Below are positions 55,632 to 64,000 of a stretch of DNA of 64,000 bases, in pieces (the stretch's first letter is position 1; every line of letters starts with the position of its first letter). The DNA comes from Porodaedalea pini. Lineage: Eukaryota; Basidiomycota; Agaricomycetes; Hymenochaetales; Hymenochaetaceae. The stretch covers positions 868,001 through 932,000 of the forward strand of contig NBAY01000003.1 of NCBI GenBank assembly GCA_002794775.1, read 5' to 3'. The notes under the pieces were generated by a model, which saw only the letters and a program-made list of their open reading frames with translations, was not told the origin of the DNA and ran no database searches. The translations under genes were made by a program, and so were the position numbers.

Positions 55632-56657
55632 ATGTACGCTGCTGCCGCGATTACACCGCTTTTGCTCTTCGCCGCCTTCTTACTCCTACTACTCGTCTCA
55701 CTCTCCGTGCCAATTATCAAGACAATAGACCTTCTTAAGTTATCGGCTGCGCTCAGTGAGGGCATCAGCATCGCCAGTGTTGATGTTACAGGAAGCGTGA
55801 AGTTCGGTGTCTGGGGCTACTGCATCAGCGCTATCGATGCCAAGTGAGTCCGTGTTTGACATTGTGTCTAAAAGAGATTTATTTGACGACTGCGAATTCC
55901 CGCAGAGTCGCTGGGCAGAGCTTTGACAGAGCGGGACAGTGCTCGAAAGCACATTTGGGATTCACTTTTGACAGCACGGTCCAGAATGCTCTGTGTGTAC
56001 TGTTTCTCTTTCCGTGAGGGACTGGTTGTTAATGCCTCTCCTTCAGTCAGGTATCGGGCATTACAAGCATTTCAGACGATCTCACACGCTCTCTCACTTC
56101 TGTCCTTGTTCTCCATCCAATCGGTACGCTCTCTTGCCACATCGCTATGGATATAGTTTACTCATGATTTTTTTCTTTTTTCTTTTCAAAAAAAGCTTGC
56201 GGACTGACTTTCCTCGCACTCGTGCTCTCAATTTTCATGCTTACAAGCTCGACGCCGCGCTTCGGCACGCGTCTCTGCTCAGGTGCCACGCTCGCAGCGT
56301 CCATCCTCGCGGCACTACTCACGACGATTGTCTTCCTCATCGATGCCATATTCGTGGCCGTCGTACGGAACAAGCTCAACGACGAGTTGAAAGGGCAGGT
56401 CAAGGCAACTTGGGGTAGCGGTGTACGCCCAGTCTTTCTTTCTTTGGTTCTTGCCTCGTTTCTATCGCTGACTCTTTTCTGGTGACAGACGTGGATGACG
56501 CTTGCTGCGGCCGTCCTGCTCTGGGTCTCCTGTGTCGGCGCTTGCTGCGGAATCTTTGCTTTGGGAGGCAGGCGCAAGTAAGCATTGGCCAATCATCTAT
56601 GCTTCCCCAAGGATCTGGACTGATGTAATCTATAGGAGACACGCAGAGACATACTAA
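55632..56657 (+). CDS. SUR7/PalI-family plasma membrane protein
   Basis: Six exons (55632-55843, 55906-55992, 56047-56123, 56196-56422, 56489-56577, 56636-56657) join in phase to 237 aa ending GGRRKRHAETY. Four membrane segments are visible: residues ~8-31 at the N-terminus, then, after an extracellular loop, CGLTFLALVLSIFML, ILAALLTTIVFLIDAIFVAV and WMTLAAAVLLWVSCVGACCG. The loop with DLTRSLTSVLVLHPI before TM2 is characteristic of SUR7/PalI proteins (eisosome or ambient-pH signalling). Without the last intron the frame stops at 56579-56581, giving a slightly shorter form. It converges with NOP2. Exon borders are my reading; the overall call is firm. Confidence 0.85.
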
Positions 56658-56988
56658 TCAAGAATCGACTTTATGACGGCGTCAGACTCAAAGGCCTACT
56701 TCGCCCCGTCGGACGCTTATGATACCCCGATTTTGAATGGACTAGACGATTACTTACTGACTCTTACGGAAGAAAGTTTACTGAACTGTTTACGAACCTC
56801 GAATTTTAATATACAGTATATACCTTTCTCGGTTTGCACAATGAACCGACCAGAGGTGCCTGGATGCGAAACACATTAGATTGTAGGAATACACCGTACT
56901 TTTTTGCGATCGAGATCCAAGGCAGTGAAGATAGACCGTGAGGAGAAGGAAGGAAAAGGGAACAAACAAAGCTGCAGCGTCGATATCA

Positions 56989-59461
56989 CTAGCTTGCAGA
57001 CTTGGCCGCCGGTGCAGTCCGCGGTGGAACACGCAGTCCCTTGGCCTTCATCTGTCTACGCTTGTTTGCTAGTCAAAGAAGCGCGGTTAGCAACACATAC
57101 ACCTACAAAACACGTAACACGGGACTGACCTTCGAGATATGGCTTGTCTTCCTCCTCGTCGAATACGACCTCTCCATCTACATCCATCCCCTCCCCAGTA
57201 CTCGCCTCCGCCTTCTTCCCGTTCCCGTTCTCCGCCGCACGCTTCTGCGCGCCCTTTTGCGGGCGCCCAACCTTGAGCTTAGCGACGAAGAAACCGTCCA
57301 TGTTGTGTACATGCGGATAGAAGCGGCGCGTCAGCTTCACGCTCGGGTCGAACGCCTTCCCACGGAAGCGCGTGAAGCCCTCGCGGCCGAACGCGAGCCC
57401 CGTGTCGAGTAGCTGCACGTGCGGCCGCTTGCGCAGCGCGTAGTCGACCACGGCCTCGTTCTCGTCGACGGTGACGGAGCATGTTGAGTAGACGACAATC
57501 CCCGGAGAGGAGGGCGAGGCGGCGGTAACGCTGTCGATTGCGCAGAGGATGAGCTGCTTTTGTAGATGTGAGAGGAGCGCGAAGTCGCGTCCGGACTGAA
57601 GAGAATATTTATTTAATGTACTTTTGAGGACGCTAAAGCATTTTATGAGAGCATACCTTGTTGACTTTGACGCTCGCATCCTTGCTGATGACACCTGTAC
57701 CACTACACGGCGCATCAAGCAGTACACGGTCAAAGCCGCCAATGACCTTTGGGAACTCGCGCCCGTCATAATTGCATACTACGACATTTTTGCACCCCAG
57801 ACGATGCACATTCGCCGTCAGACTCTTCGTGCGTGCCTTGTTTGCATCGTTTGCGAACACAATGCCGGTGTTCTGCATCAACGCAGAGATGTACGTCGAC
57901 TTGCCGCCGGGCGCAGACGCCATGTCGAGCACGCGCTCGTTCGGCCGCGGGTCGAGCGCCATTACGGGCAGGAAGGAGGACGCGGCCTGGAGCATGTAGT
58001 GGCCAGCGAGGTATTCGGGAGTTGCTCCAAGTGGAACTGAGGACTCGAAGACCTGGAGCCCGACGGGAGTCCATTTTCCAATTGGTTCGAGGGAGACGCC
58101 GCGCGCGATGAGAGCTTGTGCGAGATCCTTGCGCCGGGTTCGAAGGGTATTAGTGCGGATGGTCACTGGCCGTGGAAGCTCGTTGGACTCGAAGAACTCG
58201 ATTGCCTACAGAAGCATTGGTGAGGATGCTGGCTTTTAAGAGTAAACATGACAATAGCATTACCTCTAGAACGGGGAAGAGTTGGAACAATTTTTCAGTA
58301 AGGAAATCGTTGTACCCGTAGTAGCTTGAGATGTCTGCCAACAATTGTTCGACATACTCCGATCGTGACCTAGAAAAAAAATAAGCTAGACAATTCGAGA
58401 TCTAAGCATCCAACATACCGATCCTTTGCTCCTAGTCGACCGAAATTCGAGAGCACGCGAGCACAATGCCGCATCCTGCGCTGCACAAGCCCCAAGTCCT
58501 GTGCATCCGTCTTTCGCTCTTCCTCGCGCTCCTCAGCCGTCGGAAGCTCGAGGCCGTCGCCGTCATCTTGCCCAGTCTCATCTATATCCTCATCACCAGG
58601 CTCACCGTCCATCTCGTCGAACTCTTCGTCCGAGCCGATGCCAAGCGCGGCCTGCCGGAGCTCATCGGCGTCGAGCTCCGCGTCGAGCGCGGCTTGTTCG
58701 TCGAGAGCGCGGGCTCGGGCTTCGAAGTTGGCGGCTGTGACACGCCCTCCATCTGAGTCGGCGTCCGAGGATGCATCTGAGTCTGAATCTGCTGCTGAGG
58801 GTCCCTTGGGCGCTTTTGCGGAGGATTTGGTCTTGATTTTGGTTTTCTTGGTTGGCACTTCAACCTCTTCAGACGACGACCCGAGGTCGAGCTCCTGAGC
58901 AGCGCCTTTCTGCTTGAAAAGGAAACGTCAGAGATGCTCAGCATGCGTAGTATCTATGCATACCGATATTAAAAAGCTGTAAACTAGTTTCAGATTACAA
59001 TCTAAAGTCACATAAAATATAAACTTACTTGTCATCATCTTCACCGCTGAGATCTTCCAAGTCACCTACAAGGCCAATTTGCTCATCGCCGCTGTCATCG
59101 AACAAGGCTCTACAAAAGAGTGTCAGGATAAATACATTTGTAAAACAACAAATGAAATGTACTTCTGTTCCGCTTTCAAGTCGCCCTCGTCGTCTATGTC
59201 CTCCCAACCACTCTCCTCTCCTTCATCCTCCTCATCCTCCTCCTTTCGCTTCTTTGACTTCGGTTTCGGCTTCTGATCCTTATGTTTGCCTGACGACTTG
59301 GAGCTCTCCTTCGCCTTAGCTTTCTTCGTGGGTCTGTTTTCTGGCTCCGGGCTTTGTTTGCGCTTTCCGAGTTTCTTTGGCGACGGACGGTCGAGGTCAC
59401 GATTGTTCTTGTCTGAAAGAGGTGCAGGTACGCCCTGTTTGTTCTTTGCACGGCGGCCCAT
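56989..59461 (-). CDS. NOP2: 25S rRNA (cytosine-C5)-methyltransferase Nop2
   Basis: Eight exons join in phase to 695 aa: 59163-59461, 59029-59109, 58964-58976 (13 nt), 58419-58912, 58264-58369, 57657-58205, 57130-57595, 56989-57068. A Lys/Glu-rich N-terminus ([10 protein letters not shown]) leads to the RNA-binding part ([25 protein letters not shown]) and the methyltransferase fold: [13 protein letters not shown] (SAM binding), [14 protein letters not shown] (motif IV Cys) and [16 protein letters not shown] (motif VI catalytic Cys). The C-terminus is basic and ends AAKSAS. Nop2 methylates large-subunit rRNA and is needed for 60S assembly in the nucleolus. It shares a divergent promoter with RPL8. 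Confidence 0.93.
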
Positions 59462-59624
59462 TTTAATGAAGTTGAGGCTGATAAGTAGGTGCAGAAAGGA
59501 CTACCAAAATTTCGAAAATGTAGCACGTGATCGCCCAGTCTTGAAATTTCCTCCGATTTTTCAATGATTTTCCCTCACCCACTCCGATCGCCCCAAGACC
59601 CTTCCATCGCCGTCGCTGTTCAAA
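59462..59624. promoter_or_regulatory. Divergent NOP2/RPL8 promoter
   Basis: 163 bp separate the two start codons. The palindrome CACGTG (59524-59529), a binding site for bHLH factors such as Cbf1-type proteins, lies near the middle. A pyrimidine-rich CCCTCACCCACTCC precedes the RPL8 start, as is usual for ribosomal protein genes. No TATA box is evident. Both genes serve 60S production, so joint control is plausible. Confidence 0.6.
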
Positions 59625-60883
59625 ATGGTGAGTTTCATTGTCGAGATGCACGCAGGAGACGGTGCGGAGCTCGACTAGACCAGCGAGATGTGTGGAATCC
59701 GACTGGAAAGGGATGGATGGTACGTTCTCTCGTTGGATGTCGTCTTCCGTTGATCCTCACTTTTCGTCAAGATACCATGTCCTCCCAGATGAACACACAC
59801 ATCTTTTTGCATTGAAGCTGTGCCATTGTGCAGGCTGATGACGTGCTCTATGCTGGGCCCACACCTGATGTGGTGTGGGCGCTAGAGCTCCGAGTCGTCT
59901 CGTCGTAGAGTGTATACTTTACGCACGACGCTGATTGTACTCGTCTCAATGACCAGCCGCCGAAGACCAAGTCCGGTAAGAAGCCTGCCCCTGCGCCCTT
60001 TGGTGCGTCCAAGACGCAGAAGACGCAGAAGAATCCGCTCTTTGAGGCTACCCCGAAGAACTTTGGTATCGGTGTGTCAAATTTTTATTTCGCATCATGC
60101 GGATAGAAAAGTCTGAAAGTTGACTATTTTTATCAGGCCAGGACATCCAGCCGAAGCAGGACTTGACGCGCTTCGTCAAGTGGCCTGAGTACGTGCGCCT
60201 GCAGCGTCAGAAGGTCATCCTACACCAGCGCCTCAAGGTTCCCCCGGCTATTGCACAGTTCGCGCACACGCTCGACAAAAACACGGCGACACAGCTCTTC
60301 AAGCTTCTCAACAAGTACCGTCCAGAGACGAAGCAGGAGAAGAAGGCGCGCCTCTCAGCCGCGGCGACCGCAACCGCGGAGGATAAGGAGCAGAAGCCCG
60401 AAAAGAAGCCGCACTTCGTGAAGTACGGGCTCAACCACTGCGTCGCGCTTATTGAGGCGAAGAAGGCGTCGCTTGTCGTCATTGCCGACGATGTCGACCC
60501 TATCGAGCTTGTGATCTTCCTCCCCGCGCTCTGCCGCAAGATGGGTGTGCCTTACGTTATCGTGAAGAGCAAGGCCCGCCTCGGCACGGTCGTTCACAAG
60601 AAGACCGCTGCCGTCCTGACCGTTCAGGAGGTCCGCTCTGATGACCAGAAGGAGCTTAACACAATTGTCTCTGCCGCCAAGGCCAACTTGTACGACTTTC
60701 TCTTTCATGCATAGTCAGACTGTCTTCTGTCACTAACTTGGAAATCGCAGCACTGACAAGTACGAGGAGGCCCGCCGCCAGTGGGGTGGAGGTGTCCGTG
60801 GCAACAAGTCCACCCAGATGCTCCGCAAGCGTGCCAAGGCTGCCGGACAGACACTCTCCGCGGCTACCGCCGGCAAGCTCTAA
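59625..60883 (+). CDS. RPL8: 60S ribosomal protein L8 (eL8, L7a type)
   Basis: Four exons (59625-59627, 59957-60071, 60137-60689, 60751-60883) encode 267 aa, close to the family's 255-266. Exon 1 is just the ATG, followed by GTGAGT; intron 1 is 329 bp. The protein reads [17 protein letters not shown], then [40 protein letters not shown], then the L7Ae fold with [20 protein letters not shown] and [20 protein letters not shown], and the C-terminus [20 protein letters not shown]. It is a structural protein of the large subunit near the exit region. All exon phases fit and the identity is certain from the conserved blocks. Confidence 0.97.
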
Positions 60884-61126
60884 GCATTACATCGTTTACT
60901 CCGGAGGTTTGTCAAAATGGTTCCTAGGGACGAATGGTCGTCGGCTAGGGTGTAGGGTTGACTTATGGTCTTTCATTCTTTGGCACGCTGATGCGCTTCC
61001 GCTTCATGTAGTATCCAAGAACAATGTATGCCCGTTGCTTATGCGTGTCTTTATTTTTTCGGTTAATTACCGCCATCTGTACTCTATTGCACACCATTCT
61101 CTCACAACACTTCGAATGCTTCGGAA
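60884..61126. other. Intergenic, convergent RPL8 and FUN14 3' ends
   Basis: No gene is seen. The 3' untranslated regions of RPL8 (+) and the FUN14 gene (-) must lie here. Confidence 0.6.
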
Positions 61127-61979
61127 CTACCCGATCCGCAGACCAAGTGCCATGCCAGCAATGAAGGTCGCGCGGGGCGGGAAGTCCGCAGTGAGGAAGT
61201 CGACGAGCCAACGCCAGAGGGAATACACTGTCGGCGGGCGGCGCACCTCCTGCCCCCCAACATCTGTCGTCCGCGAGCAGAATGTGTCCTGGAAGCGTGA
61301 CTCGGCGCTCGACCAGTTGACGCGCACCAGGCGCAGCGATGTGAAGTACTATGAAATGTGTATATCGTAATGAGCCAAATCCTGTCCAGTAAAGTAAAGC
61401 GACGTGCCTGGAGCATGACGAACACCCCGCCGAGCAAAAATGCAAGTGCCTTGGCGCCCTTCTTGATGAACACGCCCGCACATATGCCCGCGACGGTCCC
61501 GAATCCGAGCTCGTAAACCTTGATCGAGGAGCGCGGGGAGGCGGGAGTGCAGCGGGCTCTGGCGTGGGGCTGGCGTGCGGAGGAGCGGCCGCAGGGCTTG
61601 TTGGTGGTGCTTCGGACAGGGTCAACTGGCTGTTTTGTCTGAATGAAGAGGTGAAGGAAATGGCACCTTCGCACAACACAGCGGGTCTTTGAATCTGGAA
61701 CGCAGCCAACCCGAATCCGAGCCCTGCCAGTGCACTCGCACTTACCAGGCCCTTCGACCCCCAGATGCTTGACCTTATTTGGCGGCCGTTGAATGCGAAT
61801 GAGGCATTTCGAAGGGACGCAGCAGACGCAGACAGCGTCCGGACTTGAAAAGTCGAAGCGCGCTTTACGACATGATTGACTGCCGATGAGTACGTCGCGG
61901 GCTGGGGAGAGAGGTTATGAAGAGCGCGTGCATTGTACGCGGTGCATAGATTTTGAAACGGCCTGGAGAGTCTGAACAT
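61127..61979 (-). CDS. FUN14-domain mitochondrial membrane protein
   Basis: Three exons (61667-61979, 61408-61625, 61127-61348) join to 250 aa. The N-terminus (MFRLSRPFQNLCTAYNARAL) is Arg-rich, without acids, and looks like a mitochondrial presequence. The FUN14 domain begins SIKVYELGFGTVAGICAGVF, then IKKGAKALAFLLGGVFVMLQ, followed after the intron by YFTSLRLVRVNW and the last membrane helix DFPPRATFIAGMALGLRIG. FUN14 proteins sit in the mitochondrial outer membrane and in animals act in mitophagy. Intron 1 is only 41 bp; intron 2 (59 bp) has a GC donor (CAG|GCACGT), required to keep the VMLQ-YFTSLR reading. The start at 61979 is the first ATG of the presequence. Confidence 0.88.
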
Positions 61980-62175
61980 CGCGATGAGTGTCGGGTGTGA
62001 GGTCAGGACGCGTCGAGCTGGGTATTGAGAGTGAGGCGAGCGCCGATCATGATGACGTAGGACGTGTGCAGCTTTGTGTATATATAATATTAGACAAGCA
62101 AAAAGATCTTGAGAAAGTAAATAAAATGCATGCAAGCGTGCTCTATCCGTTACTCTATTACTGAACTACGGCACA

Positions 62176-63185
62176 TCATGTAGCCTTCTCCTTGACCAGC
62201 GGATCACGTCCGGTGAGACGAATGTGTACTGCGTTTATGCCCCGGAACGACAGAAACGCGATAGATGTCACAACAACGTAAATTACAATACGGATAGGAA
62301 GAGGATTGACCGTGAGGAACGGATACGGGACTGCGTGCAAAAAAAAAAAACGACAACAAAGCAAAAAAAGCATCCATCAATAAAAAGCAATCAAGCACCA
62401 ATAAAGTACGAAGTAGACGTACAATTCCCGTTATAGCTCGCACAATACTCCACCCACACCGAGTACCACACACAAAACGCGGCGCTCATCGCCGTTGCAC
62501 CGAGGTTCGCCGCGCGCGGACCATAGCTAATCTCAAACAAGAAGAAGTCCGCAAGGAGCGTGAGCGCGGGCGCGGCGTGCAGAGCGAGGTCAAGGCTCAG
62601 CGGAATGCGCACGAGCCCGTCGGACTCCTGGGCGGAGGAGGGTACGGAGGGCTCGGGCGCAGGTGGGAGAATAAGCGAAGGGAAGAGCGTGATGAGCGAC
62701 CAGTAGATCGAGGTTACCACCACGGAGAGCTGGTTGTATGGAGTGCTTAGTTTAGATTCGGTATCGCGAGGTATAAGAGGAGACGACGCACTGGCAAAGC
62801 GATTATGAAGACCGCGCGTTTCGCTCGTCTGAGCACTGGGAAAAGGGTTGAGTGGTGCTCTCGTTTGACATAGGTATTTCATTCTGGATACGTACGCTGA
62901 GACGTCGGAAGAAGATCACTGCCCAAGCTGAGGACCATCGTGAACCACGAAAAGGCAAGCCTTCACGCAAAAGAGAAATAAGGGTGGACGTCAGTACCCG
63001 TCAGTTGTTTGTGATCATCTTCACGACGACACTTACGCCTGTACGGTCAAGAACTGCAAGTGCCCGCCCTTCTGCGTCTTGATCAAAGAGTGCATGACGG
63101 TATGCTCGAGGCCCATGTAGCCCCATGTCATGATGGCGACGGCCAGAGCATGTAGCGCAGTCGCTCCTGTCGTCCTCACAGACAT
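62176..63185 (-). CDS. FAR-17a/AIG1-like membrane protein
   Basis: Five exons (63037-63185, 62896-62960, 62792-62835, 62423-62729, 62176-62330) join in phase to 239 aa. About five to six hydrophobic helices are seen: ALHALAVAIMTWGYM, FSWFTMVLSLGSDLL, LSVVVTSIYWSLITLFPSLI, LLADFFLFEISY, MSAAFCVWYSVWVEYCA and IRIVIYVVVTSIAFLSF. The blocks TVQALAFSWFTM, VTSIYWSL, LALHAAPALTLLADFF and NFPYPFL place it in the FAR-17a/AIG1 family. Animal members are membrane threonine hydrolases for branched fatty-acid esters; the His (…LDLALHAAP) and the Thr in VVVTSIYW are present. The fungal substrate is unknown. Confidence 0.87.
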
Positions 63186-63484
63186 CTTAGACTCTGAACG
63201 TCGAGGTGAAAGTTGAGTTGAGTATAGACGTGAGTTAGACTCGGTCACTCAAAGCCGTCTGGAACGTCATCCTCTTTACGAGTGATGCCGGGTACTCAAG
63301 ATAAATATGTAATTTGTGCATTGAAAATGAAGATGTGGACATAGCGAATCTAGTCTAATAGTACAAGTATGTATCTCGTGTAGTTCCCGAACGATTATAT
63401 GCGTATCCTAGATAGATAGATAAATGGAAAGGAGTCATAATACACTCGGCGAAAAAAGTCCTCATCTCAAGGAGAGCAGAAGCC
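63186..63484. other. Intergenic region upstream of the AIG1-like gene
   Basis: Holds the promoter of the AIG1-like gene and the 3' end of the transporter gene, both on the minus strand. No further feature is recognised; a short TAGATAGATAGATAAATG tract lies at about 63411-63426. Confidence 0.55.
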
Positions 63485-64000
63485 TCAGACGCGCCCCTTC
63501 CACCGCCTCCATAACATGATACTCGCAATCATGCTCGTAGTCGCAGATGCGATCGCGACGCCAAATGTTAGTCGCCAGCACTCGACACCCACACATACGC
63601 CGCCTTCGTCGCTGTGCGCGGCCGCAACGAACGCGTACAGATACGAGAAGATCGGTGTGCCGAGGAACGGCGCATACGTGATGACTCCAAAATTCCTGCC
63701 GAGGTTCGAAAGGCCCCACACGCTTGACACGATGCCGGGGAGCGCGGTGAAGAACCCACCGTACGCGATGCCTGTACCGATGCTGAGTGCCCAGAGCCCT
63801 TCTTTACTTGAGACGCCGAGTTCCATCCAGCTAAATGTTAGCACGAGCAGAGCACTCGCGGCGAAGATGAATGCGACACGGCTAACGCGATGCTTGCGGG
63901 CATAGAAAATTGTTCCGCACGGGAGCGACGATGCTGCAGGGGACACGAAGTCCGCCAGCGGACCGACCAGCAACCGCGAGATCGTGTTCGAAAGTGAAAG
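63485..64000 (-). CDS. MFS transporter, MCH1-like, C-terminal part
   Basis: The last ~170 codons of a major facilitator protein, cut by the window end. It begins LSFSNTISRLLVGPLADFVS, with the loop motif between TM7 and TM8 (RLLVGPLADF), then four to five helices (VAFIFAASALLVLTFSWMEL, GLWALSIGTGIAYGGFFTAL, FSYLYAFVAAAH, LTFGVAIASATTSMIASIML). The blocks SVWGLSNLGRNFGVITYAPF, LGTPIFSYLYAF and the terminal WRRWKGRV match the MCH1/nodulin-like monocarboxylate transporter group. The substrate is not known from sequence. No intron is seen in this part. Confidence 0.82.
   Translation of the reverse strand, partial: LSLSNTISRLLVGPLADFVSPAASSLPCGTIFYARKHRVSRVAFIFAASALLVLTFSWMELGVSSKEGLWALSIGTGIAYGGFFTALPGIVSSVWGLSNLGRNFGVITYAPFLGTPIFSYLYAFVAAAHSDEGGVCVGVECWRLTFGVAIASATTSMIASIMLWRRWKGRV

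Noticed and set aside
57002..57412. Plus-strand ORFs within the NOP2 region (also 57624-58111)
   Set aside because: Antisense shadows in GC-rich coding DNA; all conserved motifs are on the minus strand.
59836..59934. Possible C/D box snoRNA in RPL8 intron 1 (TGATGA … CTGA)
   Set aside because: No terminal stem, and the CTGA fits the branch point near the splice acceptor; the C box lacks the usual purine before it.
60738..61370. 210-aa plus-strand ORF after RPL8
   Set aside because: It begins in the last RPL8 exon in another frame and then covers the antisense of FUN14; no domain is seen.

Overview
The window looks like nuclear DNA of a filamentous basidiomycete, probably an Agaricomycete. 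Genes carry 41-70 bp introns with GT/AG (once GC/AG) borders. The recognisable host genes are fungal: NOP2, ribosomal protein eL8, a SUR7/PalI-type membrane protein, FUN14, FAR-17a/AIG1 and an MCH1-like transporter. The transposons are chromodomain Ty3/gypsy elements and a pogo element. No CRISPR array, rRNA or tRNA gene was seen. Species cannot be told from the sequence.

Layout. 1-1683 is the 5' end of a chromovirus (family A, minus strand) running off the window. About 1684-9590 is an old, stop-riddled plus-strand Ty3/gypsy element (D) holding a solo LTR of family B at 7343-7765. 9591-15829 holds decayed, mostly unrecognised repeat-associated coding sequence, ending in a coiled-coil, gag-like gene. 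15830-44026 is one nested block: a tandem, LTR-sharing dimer of family B (LTR-int-LTR-int-LTR, minus strand) bounded by the same 5-mer, GTGTG. Into it went a pogo transposon (16240-18707), two ~1 kb solo LTRs (C1, C2) and an 11.9 kb TIR element (E, 20864-32760). E carries two head-to-tail, intron-bearing pseudogene copies of prolyl-tRNA synthetase. E was itself hit by a solo LTR (F, 31515-32022) and by a young, intact family A chromovirus (24216-31192). 44226-46443 is a 5'-truncated family B copy on the plus strand.

46480-55600 is a transition zone with two small intact genes (HSP20-type; a 144-aa unknown protein) and pseudogene remnants (SPT5-like, GIN4-type kinase). 55632-64000 is compact, gene-dense euchromatin: SUR7/PalI-like(+), NOP2(-), RPL8(+), FUN14(-), FAR-17a/AIG1(-) and MCH1-like(-, cut by the window end).

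Main points. (1) Families A and B both lack a tRNA-type primer site. Each instead has ~11 nt just inside the 5' LTR that is exactly complementary to the LTR about 30-34 nt below its TATA box, which is the geometry of Tf1-type self-priming. (2) Element E looks like a gene-fragment-carrying (Pack-type) DNA transposon whose removal restores the host integrase frame exactly. (3) Older elements have lost function mainly by changes that fit CpG decay: CGA to TGA stops and catalytic Asp to Asn. (4) NOP2 and RPL8, both ribosome-production genes, share a 163 bp divergent promoter.
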